Below are positions 25,928 through 32,538 of a stretch of DNA of 38,809 bases, piece by piece. A program made the translations under genes and the position numbers. Under the pieces are notes generated by a model that saw only the letters and a program-made list of their open reading frames with translations, ran no database searches and had not been told where the DNA came from. Source of the stretch: an uncultured Bacteroidales bacterium (lineage in GTDB: Bacteria; Bacteroidota; Bacteroidia; Bacteroidales; UBA932); NCBI GenBank assembly GCA_900319685.1, contig ONPI01000001.1, positions 1 to 38,809 of the forward strand, given 5' to 3'. The first letter of the stretch is position 1; the number at the start of each line of letters is the position of its first letter.

Positions 25928-26785
25928 CTAGAGGCTGTTGTAGTTAGGAGAGAAGGAATCTCCGTGCTCGATGTCGCCGTAAGTCATGCCGCGCTTCAGC
26001 CAGTTGTAGCGTTGCTGCGCAGTTCCGTGGGTGAAGGACTCGGATACGACATAACCCTGGCTCTTCTTCTGGAGATAGTCATCTCCGATCTTGGCTGCGC
26101 AGTCGAGGGCTTTCTCGATGTCGCCCTTTTCGAGGGATCTGTATCTCGCATTGTCATTGTTGGCCCAGACTCCGGCATAATAGTCGGCCTGGAGCTCCAG
26201 ACGTACGCTGTACTGGTTCGCAACCGTCTTGCTGGACTGCTGCATGATCTGATGGGCTTTGTTGAGGGTTCCGAGCAGGTACTGGACATGGTGTCCGACC
26301 TCGTGGGCGATCACATAGGCGTATGCAAGGTCGCCGTCTGCTCCGAGGGACTGCTTCATCGTGGTGAAGAAGCTGAGGTCGAGATAGACCGTCTGGTCGG
26401 CTGAGCAGTAGAAAGGTCCTACGGATGAACTGGCAGCGCCGCAGCCGGAAGAGGTTGCTCCGGTGTAGAGGACCATCTTAGGAGGCTGGTATTCATAGCC
26501 GTATTTGGCGAACTGGGCAGTCCAGACGTCCTCCGTTCCGGCAAGGATCTTCTTTGCGAACGAAGCGAGTTCCTGTTCCTCCTGGGTGAATTCCACGTTT
26601 GTCTGTTCAGTCTGGGTCGTGGTTCCAGCCTGCTGGAGGACAGCGGTAGGATCGCCTCCGAGCAGCATAACGATCAATGCCAAGATGATGGCTCCGCCGC
26701 CGAGACCGATACCGGCCATCGCTCCTCCGCTCATTCCTCTGCGGTCTTCGACATTGGTGCTTTCACGTCTGCCTTCGAGATTCAT
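25928..26785 (-). CDS. ypfJ: YpfJ-type neutral zinc metallopeptidase
   Basis: 285 residues. The N-terminal cytoplasmic tail is RR-rich (MNLEGRRESTNVEDRRG), followed by a glycine-rich transmembrane helix (about 22-44, GGGAIILALIVMLLG). The rest is extracytoplasmic. The zinc motif HEVGHH is in AYVIAHEVGHHVQYLLG, with the downstream ELQADYYAG motif providing the third ligand. The GCGAAS and GPFYCSADQTVYLD blocks are family hallmarks. Function in the cell is not established. A TATATTTG -7 box at 26834-26827 drives it. Confidence 0.93.
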   Translation of the reverse strand: MNLEGRRESTNVEDRRGMSGGAMAGIGLGGGAIILALIVMLLGGDPTAVLQQAGTTTQTEQTNVEFTQEEQELASFAKKILAGTEDVWTAQFAKYGYEYQPPKMVLYTGATSSGCGAASSSVGPFYCSADQTVYLDLSFFTTMKQSLGADGDLAYAYVIAHEVGHHVQYLLGTLNKAHQIMQQSSKTVANQYSVRLELQADYYAGVWANNDNARYRSLEKGDIEKALDCAAKIGDDYLQKKSQGYVVSESFTHGTAQQRYNWLKRGMTYGDIEHGDSFSPNYNSL

Positions 26786-26826
26786 ATTCTTATGATTTAA
26801 AAGGTTAATTTTATCCAGTTAGTTCA

Positions 26827-26834
26827 CAAATATA
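26827..26834 (-). promoter_or_regulatory. -7 promoter box for the YpfJ-type gene
   Basis: Minus strand TATATTTG, exact consensus, 42 nt before ATG 26785. Confidence 0.6.
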
Positions 26835-26851
26835 ATCAGTTTTCTGAAAAA

Positions 26852-26870
26852 TAGCTATATTTGCATTCCC
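26852..26870 (+). promoter_or_regulatory. tRNA-Leu promoter (-7 box TATATTTG at 26856-26863)
   Basis: 19-bp block identical to the smpB promoter at 4739-4757. The predicted start is about 28 nt before the mature tRNA 5' end. Confidence 0.7.
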
Positions 26871-26897
26871 AAAACAGTCTGCCGACTGTCCTCTATT

Positions 26898-26982
26898 GCC
26901 CGAATGGCGGAATTGGTAGACGCGATGGACTCAAAATCCATTGTCCTTTAAAGACGTGCCGGTTCGAGCCCGGCTTTGGGCA
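26898..26982 (+). tRNA. tRNA-Leu (anticodon CAA)
   Basis: 85 nt, a type II tRNA with a long variable arm. The acceptor stem pairs GCCCGAA (26898-26904) with TTTGGGC and leaves A as discriminator. The anticodon stem ATGGA/TCCAT closes loop CTCAAAA, giving CAA for UUG codons. The T arm contains GGTTCGAGCCC. CCA is not encoded. The D arm contains the usual GGTAGACGCG. A promoter and an intrinsic terminator bracket it as a single-gene unit. Confidence 0.96.
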
Positions 26983-26986
26983 CAAG

Positions 26987-27013
26987 AAAAGCACCGCAAT
27001 CCGCGGTGCTTTT
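26987..27013 (+). terminator. Intrinsic terminator of tRNA-Leu
   Basis: Perfect 11-bp stem AAAAGCACCGC/GCGGTGCTTTT with loop AATCC, beginning 4 nt after the tRNA and followed by further T. Confidence 0.92.
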
Positions 27014-27108
27014 TCTGTGCCCTTTCCGGCCGCATGACGCGGCCTGCAAAAACCTGGTCCAGCCGGACATCTTGGAGCAGATGGCTGCTTTTGTTAGTAT
27101 TTTTTTTA

Positions 27109-27116
27109 TATCTTTG
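27109..27116 (+). promoter_or_regulatory. -7 box for the lipoprotein/barrel pair, probably leaderless
   Basis: TATCTTTG, exact consensus, ends 4 nt before ATG 27121. This supports that ATG over upstream starts, which would run through the tRNA terminator. Confidence 0.6.
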
Positions 27117-27120
27117 TGAT

Positions 27121-27633
27121 ATGAAAGGACTTATCTTGAAAATACTTCCACTGCTGATGCTGGCGGTGTCCTGCAGTGTCAAGATGGACCCGTATAAGGG
27201 AGGAACCGGAGTGCGGGCAAATATCAACGGCTGCAAGGCAGTGATGTATGGCGAGCCGACGAAAAAGTATGCAGCCTATACCATCGATCCTGTTTACGAA
27301 TCATATTCTTTCAGTACGGTCCGGCTTCCCCTGACCAGTAACGAAATCGGCAAGGAATGCCAGCTTGAGATTACGGTTTCTACCAGGAGTGCCCTGATTC
27401 CCGGCAGGCCATACCGGGTAGGGAAGGGCGAGGGGACTGCCCATCTTTACCTCAATGATGCTACCCAAAGGATTTTGCTGTCCGGAGAAGTGACCTTCCT
27501 CAAGGAAGGCCCGGTCAACGGGGTGACCGAGGCCAGGTTCGAGCTTTCCGGCAAGGATGTCAACCACAACGTGTTTGAAGTCCGGCATGGTTTCCTGCGG
27601 CTGCACACCACAAAATACGAGATACAGCAATGA
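27121..27633 (+). CDS. Lipoprotein of unknown function
   Basis: 170 residues. Type II signal MKGLILKILPLLMLAVSC with Cys18. The mature domain looks like one beta-sandwich (PYKGGTGVRANINGCKAVMYG, STVRLPLTS, LLSGEVTFLKE) and ends at HTTKYEIQQ. No catalytic motif seen. The frame is open further upstream, but that region is tRNA and terminator. Its stop overlaps the start of the next gene (ATGA, 27630-27633), so the two products are probably coupled partners at the outer membrane. Confidence 0.72.
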   Translation: MKGLILKILPLLMLAVSCSVKMDPYKGGTGVRANINGCKAVMYGEPTKKYAAYTIDPVYESYSFSTVRLPLTSNEIGKECQLEITVSTRSALIPGRPYRVGKGEGTAHLYLNDATQRILLSGEVTFLKEGPVNGVTEARFELSGKDVNHNVFEVRHGFLRLHTTKYEIQQ

Positions 27634-28253
27634 GAAAGATCCTGATACTTCTGTTGCTTTCCGCGACCGTGCTTCCTCTTCCGACCAAAGCCCAGGACAC
27701 TGGCAGATGGGAAGTTTTCACCGGGTTGTCTTTCAGTGAATATGACCGGTTCCCTGTTGTCTGGAAGTCTTCGAATTCGGTAATCTTTGCTTCTGAGGAG
27801 ACTGTCACATTTACGGGAGAAAACGGCACTGTCAAGTATATGTCCCGTCCGATCGTCCTTCCAACCGTATCATTGACAGTCGGTTACAAATTCCCCGATT
27901 CTGTCCTTGGCCTTTACCTGAGTGGTTATTGGAATTATGCCTGGAATTGCCTGAACGGAGGGCCGGCTCCCCTGATTGAAAGGGAAAGCATCCTGCATAT
28001 CATCCCGGAAGCCCGTATTTACTATATGGACAAGCCTTCCGTCAAGCTTTATGGCACGTTCGGAGGCGGTATCCGTCTCCACCGGTATTCCGAAACCCTG
28101 GAAGGGGATAAGGTCATATCAGATGATTCCAGGTTCAGTTTTACATTGTCTCCTTGCGGTGTCTGCTTCGGAGAGCATTGGCTGTTCACGGCCAATATCG
28201 GTTTCGGTATGGCCTGGTCATCTGTCCTGGTCGGTGCCGGTTACAGGTTCTGA
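27630..28253 (+). CDS. Putative outer membrane beta-barrel protein
   Basis: 207 residues. Signal peptide ends TKAQ (about residue 22). The mature chain alternates polar and aromatic/hydrophobic residues (TVGYKFPDSVLGLYLSGYWNY, ARIYYMDKPSVKLYGTFGGG) and ends VLVGAGYRF with the terminal Phe used for barrel assembly. The size fits an 8-10-strand OmpA/OprF-like barrel. Coupled to the lipoprotein upstream. Function unknown. Confidence 0.72.
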   Translation: MRKILILLLLSATVLPLPTKAQDTGRWEVFTGLSFSEYDRFPVVWKSSNSVIFASEETVTFTGENGTVKYMSRPIVLPTVSLTVGYKFPDSVLGLYLSGYWNYAWNCLNGGPAPLIERESILHIIPEARIYYMDKPSVKLYGTFGGGIRLHRYSETLEGDKVISDDSRFSFTLSPCGVCFGEHWLFTANIGFGMAWSSVLVGAGYRF

Positions 28254-28301
28254 CGATCATCCCCGGCTCACTTGCTCATCATGCCCGACCTGCATTCCGT
28301 C

Positions 28302-28349
28302 ATGCCCGACGTGATCGGGCATCTGAGATTCCCGGTCGTAGCCGGGAAT
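28302..28349. repeat. REP-like hairpin pair, left cluster
   Basis: ATGCCCGA/TCGGGCAT (28302-28309 with 28315-28322) and ATTCCCGG/CCGGGAAT (28328-28335 with 28342-28349). Followed by ATGACCGG. Similar GGGCATGAC and GGCAATGAC endings recur at 29208-29258, and partial copies lie at 28280-28300 and 28366-28376. Confidence 0.6.
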
Positions 28350-28386
28350 GACCGGTGAGGGGTACGTCGGGAATGATCGAGGAAGT

Positions 28387-28538
28387 GGGTGCGTGCGGGC
28401 TTGTCCGGAAATGGCTGAATATCAATTATTTATAAAACATTGCACACTTACCCTCCCGAAAAAGAATGGGGGTACGTGCGCGGCCGAACTGTAACTGAAT
28501 TATTATCAAGAGATTAGCTTTGTGTCCCGCACGCACCC
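28387..28538. repeat. 13-bp inverted repeats flanking a promoter-like segment (possible invertible promoter)
   Basis: GGGTGCGTGCGGG at 28387-28399 and its exact reverse complement at 28526-28538 enclose 126 bp of mostly AT-rich DNA. A near copy GGGGGTACGTGCG lies inside at 28468-28480. The right arm runs into nine consecutive C (28536-28544). A TAGCTTTG -7 box just inside the right arm points outward to the small gene. Confidence 0.5.
28515..28522 (+). promoter_or_regulatory. -7 promoter box inside the inverted-repeat segment
   Basis: TAGCTTTG, exact TAnnTTTG match. Transcription would start around 28528 and give a GC-rich leader of about 95 nt, including the hairpin GGGTGGCCACCC, before ATG 28623. 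Confidence 0.5.
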
Positions 28539-28622
28539 CCCCCCGAGGTGTAGGCAGGGCGGAAAGCGGACGGGTGGCCACCCTCCAGCCGATAGGCATT
28601 ACTGGCCCGACTGGTTGCAAAT

Positions 28623-28784
28623 ATGACTAGACCAAACCAAACTTGGCAAATCAGAAGCAACAATAACGGCCGTCAAGAAAACAGCAAATATTCATTTACA
28701 GTACCTCTGCACAACCATGATCCTATAAAACCTTCTCATTTCGAGGCTGGTATGGAAGGACCTAATACTCAGAAAGATGATTAA
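28623..28784 (+). CDS. Candidate small protein (53 aa), unknown
   Basis: The frame reads MTRPNQTWQIRSNNNGRQEN, then SKYSFTVPLHNHDPIKPSHF, then EAGMEGPNTQKDD, and stops at 28784. Polar, Asn- and His-containing, with no signal peptide or transmembrane helix. Support comes from context: a promoter box 100 nt upstream, an AT-rich composition distinct from surrounding DNA, and a 12-bp hairpin starting at the last base of the stop codon. No Shine-Dalgarno is present, as is usual here. No family recognised; the TVPLHN...IKPSHF stretch faintly recalls the C-terminal part of HicA toxins, but the GSHH signature is missing. It may instead be the spurious frame of a noncoding RNA. Confidence 0.4.
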   Translation: MTRPNQTWQIRSNNNGRQENSKYSFTVPLHNHDPIKPSHFEAGMEGPNTQKDD

Positions 28785-28815
28785 TCAGATGGTGCTGATT
28801 TCTGCACCATCTGAT
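28784..28815 (+). terminator. Strong hairpin after the small candidate gene
   Basis: Perfect 12-bp stem ATCAGATGGTGC/GCACCATCTGAT with an 8-nt loop. No T-run follows, so it could be a processing or stability element rather than an intrinsic terminator. It is nested inside a wider inverted repeat, CTGGTATGGAA (28747-28757) with TTCCATACCAG (28842-28852). Confidence 0.55.
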
Positions 28816-28984
28816 ATAGAACGTTGCTGATAATCAAACATTTCCATACCAGACGGGAATATGTAAGGCGGTAAACTTATTACAGGATTGGATAGTGCAT
28901 GGTGTTCTGGAAGATTGCGGAGCATCTTGGAAGATTGCCGTGAGGTCAAGGGTAATGCAGGGTGAATGCGAGCTGGCCGGCACC

Positions 28985-29012
28985 GCCGCCGGATTATACG
29001 GCATCCGGCGGC
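28985..29012. repeat. Perfect 10-bp hairpin
   Basis: GCCGCCGGAT (28985-28994) pairs with ATCCGGCGGC (29003-29012) around an 8-nt loop. GC-rich, no T-run. Confidence 0.6.
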
Positions 29013-29127
29013 TGGGCGCTGCGGGGAGCTCAGCCCCCAAGGGCTCTCCTCGCCCCTGCCATGTGGCTGACTGAGATCCCCGGTCGATAGAGTGCAGGCG
29101 GGCGTGCAAGGTCTCCGGAATAGTAAC

Positions 29128-29166
29128 AGACCTGACACGTTTTCCTATGGTTTTCGTGTCAGGTCT
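29128..29166. repeat. Perfect 12-bp inverted repeat
   Basis: AGACCTGACACG (29128-29139) and CGTGTCAGGTCT (29155-29166) around a 15-nt T-rich loop. It lies downstream of the minus-strand DUF3667 gene but 120 bp away. It could be a distal terminator or a protein site. Confidence 0.6.
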
Positions 29167-29207
29167 CCAAGATTTCGGGAGACCAGGCACACCAGCCGGC
29201 GGGGGAA

Positions 29208-29256
29208 GCCCGGTCTGGGCCGGGCATGACAGGTGATTGCTGGGCGTGCCGGCAAT
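29208..29256. repeat. REP-like hairpin pair, right cluster
   Basis: GCCCGG/CCGGGC (29208-29213 with 29220-29225) followed by ATGACAGG, then ATTGC.GG/CC.GCAAT (29236-29256) followed by GACGATCC. Same layout as the left cluster at 28302-28349. Confidence 0.5.
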
Positions 29257-29289
29257 GACGATCCAGGACCGACGCGACAGGATTCCATG

Positions 29290-30195
29290 TCAGGAGAATA
29301 AGGTGTAGCCGAGGATAAGGAGTCCCGCAAGAAGCACGGACAGGACGACGAACGTAATACCGTAGAATATTCCCGTCTTCAGGGTCAGCCGGATACTCTT
29401 TTTCCATCCCAAATCGAACAACTGGTGGTAGTCGACCGTCAGGAGGAGTCCCATAAGACCCGCACCGATCTCGCCCTCGTGACCCCTTGAGAAGAACAGG
29501 GAGAAGAACATGAAGAAGCAGAACTGGCACAGTACGTAGGCGGCGGCAGCTGCGCAGGCCGAAGCGCTCATTCCTTTCTTCTTCAGGATCAAGCACATCG
29601 CTATCCACAGAAAAATGAAATTCCCCAGGAACAGATAGACGCCCTGGCTCCTCAGGGAACTCTCAAGGGCAGCCAGCGAGGCCTTGGCCGGAGTGTCCAC
29701 CAGCTCAGGATGCTTGTCAAGGCTCAGAAGATTCAAAAGAAAAGGAATCTGCTTGAATTTGTCTCCATGGATATGGACATTCTCTCCCAGCGCCAGGTCC
29801 TGCGACAGGGAGTCGAGCTCGTCGGATATGCCGGCGGTATCCGCATGGACAACAGCCGTGGTCTGCCCGGGTGCTTTATTATCAATGGAGAAGTCCGGAT
29901 GGATGATGGAAGATATGAGGGCGAAGAAAGCGTAGAATATGATCAGGGACGTAAGCGGAGCGAGGTACCTTTCATGCTGTCCTTTGATATAGTCCCGGAT
30001 CATGTGACCGGGGCGGAGCAGCAGGTGCAGGAAGGTGCGCTTCGCATCATCGTTGAGAAACGGGATGCTGTCGAAGGCGCCCCTGTAGAAGTCTCCGTTC
30101 TTTGTTTTGTCTTTCGGCTTGGACCACGGCAGGAAGCCGTTTTTCTGCCAGATCGTGAACGCTCTTACCCGCGCCAGGAGTCTCTCTCTTTTCAT
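29290..30195 (-). CDS. DUF3667-like inner membrane protein
   Basis: 301 residues from ATG 30195; the longer frame upstream crosses the promoter and the neighbouring gene start. The N-terminus is basic and cytoplasmic, with LLLRPGHMIRDYIKGQHERYLAPL, the motif that marks DUF3667 proteins (a domain of small Bacteroidetes membrane proteins). Five hydrophobic helices follow: about 85-105, 200-220, 226-250, 258-273 and 280-301. A hydrophilic loop lies between the first two. Function unknown. A TATATTTG -7 box sits 10 nt before the start. Confidence 0.78.
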   Translation of the reverse strand: MKRERLLARVRAFTIWQKNGFLPWSKPKDKTKNGDFYRGAFDSIPFLNDDAKRTFLHLLLRPGHMIRDYIKGQHERYLAPLTSLIIFYAFFALISSIIHPDFSIDNKAPGQTTAVVHADTAGISDELDSLSQDLALGENVHIHGDKFKQIPFLLNLLSLDKHPELVDTPAKASLAALESSLRSQGVYLFLGNFIFLWIAMCLILKKKGMSASACAAAAAYVLCQFCFFMFFSLFFSRGHEGEIGAGLMGLLLTVDYHQLFDLGWKKSIRLTLKTGIFYGITFVVLSVLLAGLLILGYTLFS

Positions 30196-30204
30196 AATTA
30201 TCCA

Positions 30205-30212
30205 CAAATATA
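30205..30212 (-). promoter_or_regulatory. -7 promoter box for the DUF3667 gene
   Basis: Minus strand TATATTTG, exact consensus, 9 nt before ATG 30195, so the leader is nearly absent. A weaker plus-strand box TAACTTTA (30223-30230) may serve the divergent phosphoesterase gene. Confidence 0.6.
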
Positions 30213-30250
30213 GAATAATTCTTAACTTTACAAGGCTAAAGAAAACGATT

Positions 30251-31717
30251 ATGAAGACCCGCTCATTCCTTGCCATTGCGGCACTTGCCCTCCTGGCCTC
30301 CTGCACCGGGACCCCTAAAGTCAACTACAAGGTCTGGTACGACTGGCCTGAAAGGTACCTGCCGGACTTCGCGACCCTCGGCGAACCTGATGTCCAGGGG
30401 GTCAAGGAAAACATCGACCTGGTGGACATAGACGATACCAAGAACCATTTCTGCGTCCTTCTTGAAACCGAACTCAAGGTCGCGAAGGAGGAGGAATACA
30501 ACTTCACCCTGACGACCGACGACGGCAGCAAGCTGTACATCGACGGAGAGATGCTGATCGAGAACGACGGCGCCCATGGACCGATCGAGAAGAAGGTGTC
30601 CAAAGTCCTGTCGAAGGGGAAGCATCCTCTGAAGATAGAGTTTTTCGACTATGACAAGGGCCAGTCCATCGTGTTCCGGTATTCCACACCGACCATCAAG
30701 GGCCGCGAATTCAACTATAAGGTCTTGTTCAAGGAAGACAAACTGTCCGGCAAGGACGGCTTCGTCAAGCCGCAGGTGACCGAGACATATGGACGCTTCA
30801 AGGAATGGAAGGGTGATGACGAAGCAGTGGTGTTTCCAATCCTGACGGACGTCCACACCGCAGGCCGCTTCACATACAGGCACATTGGTTATGCTGCCAG
30901 GGCGGCCAAGATGTTCGGGGCAGATTTCATGGCCAATCTCGGAGACATCGGACTGAATGCCTATCCTGCCACCGTCGACAAGAGGTACGCCCGTTTCGTC
31001 CTCGACAATACCCTTGCCCAGATGAAGAAATATGACGGGATATGGCTCTATACGCCCGGCAACCATGACTGGGATGCCGGAGAAGGGGAATTCAATTCGG
31101 AGCAGTACCTGTCGGACTTCTTCCAGAAACCGTGGAAGGAAAAGGCCGGCGATGCCCTGCACCTGACTCCGGGCAAGGTATGGTGCTATTACGATGTTCC
31201 GGGCAAGGACACCAGGGTTATCCTCCTGAATACCTGCGGTACCGGGACCCAGGAAGGGAAATACTACTATTTCGATGACCCTCAGCTGGAATGGCTGAAG
31301 GAACTCCTGGACTCCACGCCGAAGGATATGAACGTGATCGTGATGTCCCATTACATGCCGCACCCGATGGGCCGCTGGACCACTTCTCCGGGGGCTGACT
31401 ACACCATTGTCCAGAACGAGAAGCTGATGGGAATCCTCTCTGACTTCAAGCATTCCGGAGGTACGATGGTGGCGATGATCTGCGGCGACACCCATACCAA
31501 CGACTATGTCCAGTACAACGATGTGAACTATTACATTTCCCAGGGATATGGTTGGGTCGTACCGGACCTGATGCTCCCGGGAGCCCGCCACGCTTTCTTC
31601 GATTACAAGCAGATGATGTGTGTGGACGTGATTGCGGTCAAGCCGTCCAAACGTGAAGTACGCAGTTTCCGTATCGGCGCCGGCGGTGCTGAATATGATT
31701 TCGGTTTCTCTTACTAG
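30251..31717 (+). CDS. Lipoprotein with PA14 and calcineurin-like metallophosphoesterase domains
   Basis: 488 residues from ATG 30251, which gives MKTRSFLAIAALALLASC (lipobox Cys18). Residues about 45-150 are a PA14 domain (YNFTLTTDDGSKLYIDGEML, then GKHPLKIEFFDY), a beta-barrel usually binding carbohydrate. Residues about 195-460 are a metallophosphoesterase with all metal-binding motifs: LTDVHTAG, NLGDIG, GNHDWD, MSHYMPH and GDTHTN (GHxH-type end with Asp in place of the second residue). It should act on a phosphoester outside the cytoplasm, with the PA14 module holding it on a glycan. The substrate cannot be told. It is upstream of pyrH, but pyrH has its own promoter. Confidence 0.88.
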   Translation: MKTRSFLAIAALALLASCTGTPKVNYKVWYDWPERYLPDFATLGEPDVQGVKENIDLVDIDDTKNHFCVLLETELKVAKEEEYNFTLTTDDGSKLYIDGEMLIENDGAHGPIEKKVSKVLSKGKHPLKIEFFDYDKGQSIVFRYSTPTIKGREFNYKVLFKEDKLSGKDGFVKPQVTETYGRFKEWKGDDEAVVFPILTDVHTAGRFTYRHIGYAARAAKMFGADFMANLGDIGLNAYPATVDKRYARFVLDNTLAQMKKYDGIWLYTPGNHDWDAGEGEFNSEQYLSDFFQKPWKEKAGDALHLTPGKVWCYYDVPGKDTRVILLNTCGTGTQEGKYYYFDDPQLEWLKELLDSTPKDMNVIVMSHYMPHPMGRWTTSPGADYTIVQNEKLMGILSDFKHSGGTMVAMICGDTHTNDYVQYNDVNYYISQGYGWVVPDLMLPGARHAFFDYKQMMCVDVIAVKPSKREVRSFRIGAGGAEYDFGFSY

Positions 31718-31748
31718 ACCCCGTTTTTTGCATTACGGGAAAAATACT

Positions 31749-31756
31749 TATTTTTG
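31749..31756 (+). promoter_or_regulatory. -7 box for pyrH, probably leaderless
   Basis: TATTTTTG, exact TAnnTTTG match, ends 5 nt before ATG 31762. Confidence 0.55.
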
Positions 31757-31761
31757 CAAGT

Positions 31762-32466
31762 ATGTACAAGAGAGTTTTGTTGAAACTTAGCGGCGAAAGC
31801 CTTGGCGGTCCGGAAGGCAAGGGGCTGGATCCTGAATACCTTCGTAAATATGCCAGGGAAATCGCCCAGGCGGCCAGGGCAGGTCTCCAGATCGGGATAG
31901 TAAACGGTGGCGGCAACATATTCAGGGGCCTCCAGGGCCTTGACAAAGGCTTCGACCGTGTAGGCGGAGACCGGATGGGTATGCTTGCAACGGTGATCAA
32001 TTCCTTGGCTCTCAGCCAGTTCATCAAGGAGGAAGGCGTCCATGCCGAAGTCTTCACGGCTACTCCGATGGAGCCGTATGCCCGTTATTACAACCGTGAC
32101 AATGCTGTCCGCGTCCTGGAGGAAGGCGGCGTCGTCCTGATTTCGGGAGGCACCGGCAATCCTTTCTTCACCACGGATTCCGGCGCGGCTCTCAGGGCAT
32201 TGGAACTCCAGGCCGACGCGATGCTGAAGGGTACCCGCGTGGACGGGGTGTATTCAGCCGACCCTGAAAAGGATCCTACAGCCGTCAAGTATGAGGACAT
32301 CACTTTCGACGAGGCAATGTCAAGGCACCTCAGGGTGCTTGACCAGACAGCCTACGCACTCTGCTCGGAAGGCAACATGCCGATCATCGTTTTCGATATC
32401 AATGAAGAAGGCAACCTGAGGAAGCTGACGGAAGGCAAGAAGGTCGGGACACTGGTCCACAAATAG
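31762..32466 (+). CDS. pyrH: Uridylate kinase
   Basis: 234 residues, normal for bacterial UMP kinase, which makes UDP from UMP as a hexamer and belongs to the amino acid kinase fold. Conserved: KRVLLKLSGESLGG, IGIVNGGGNIFRG, GDRMGMLATVINSLAL, ISGGTGNPFFTTDSGAALRA, and DGVYSADPEKDP. It is followed 72 bp later by frr, an order widely conserved in bacteria. Confidence 0.97.
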   Translation: MYKRVLLKLSGESLGGPEGKGLDPEYLRKYAREIAQAARAGLQIGIVNGGGNIFRGLQGLDKGFDRVGGDRMGMLATVINSLALSQFIKEEGVHAEVFTATPMEPYARYYNRDNAVRVLEEGGVVLISGGTGNPFFTTDSGAALRALELQADAMLKGTRVDGVYSADPEKDPTAVKYEDITFDEAMSRHLRVLDQTAYALCSEGNMPIIVFDINEEGNLRKLTEGKKVGTLVHK

Positions 32467-32538
32467 TGGCACGGGACTTGCTCCGCGCCCCGAGAGTGGA
32501 AACTTAACGATATTATTAACGGAAAAACTTGATACACC

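Larger units (their letters stand above)
28254..29289. other. 1-kb region without ordinary genes, rich in inverted repeats
   Basis: Between the barrel gene and the minus-strand DUF3667 gene. It holds, in order, REP-like hairpins (28302-28349), a 13-bp inverted repeat pair around a promoter-like box (28387-28538), a 53-codon candidate gene (28623-28784), a 12-bp hairpin (28784-28815), two further perfect hairpins (28985-29012, 29128-29166) and another REP-like cluster (29208-29256). Base composition swings from AT-rich (28420-28530, 28620-28800) to GC-rich. Open frames on the minus strand here lack family features or good starts. Confidence 0.6.

Noticed and set aside
26941..27120. N-terminal extension of the lipoprotein gene
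   Set aside because: It passes through tRNA-Leu and its terminator; ATG 27121 has a lipoprotein signal and a promoter box directly upstream.
28834..29190. Two overlapping minus-strand frames of about 118 codons
   Set aside because: Both cross GC hairpins, have no signal or domain, and have biased Arg/Pro/Ser composition typical of chance frames.
30263..31591. 442-codon open frame on the minus strand
   Set aside because: It lies opposite the PA14/phosphoesterase gene, which has complete motifs.
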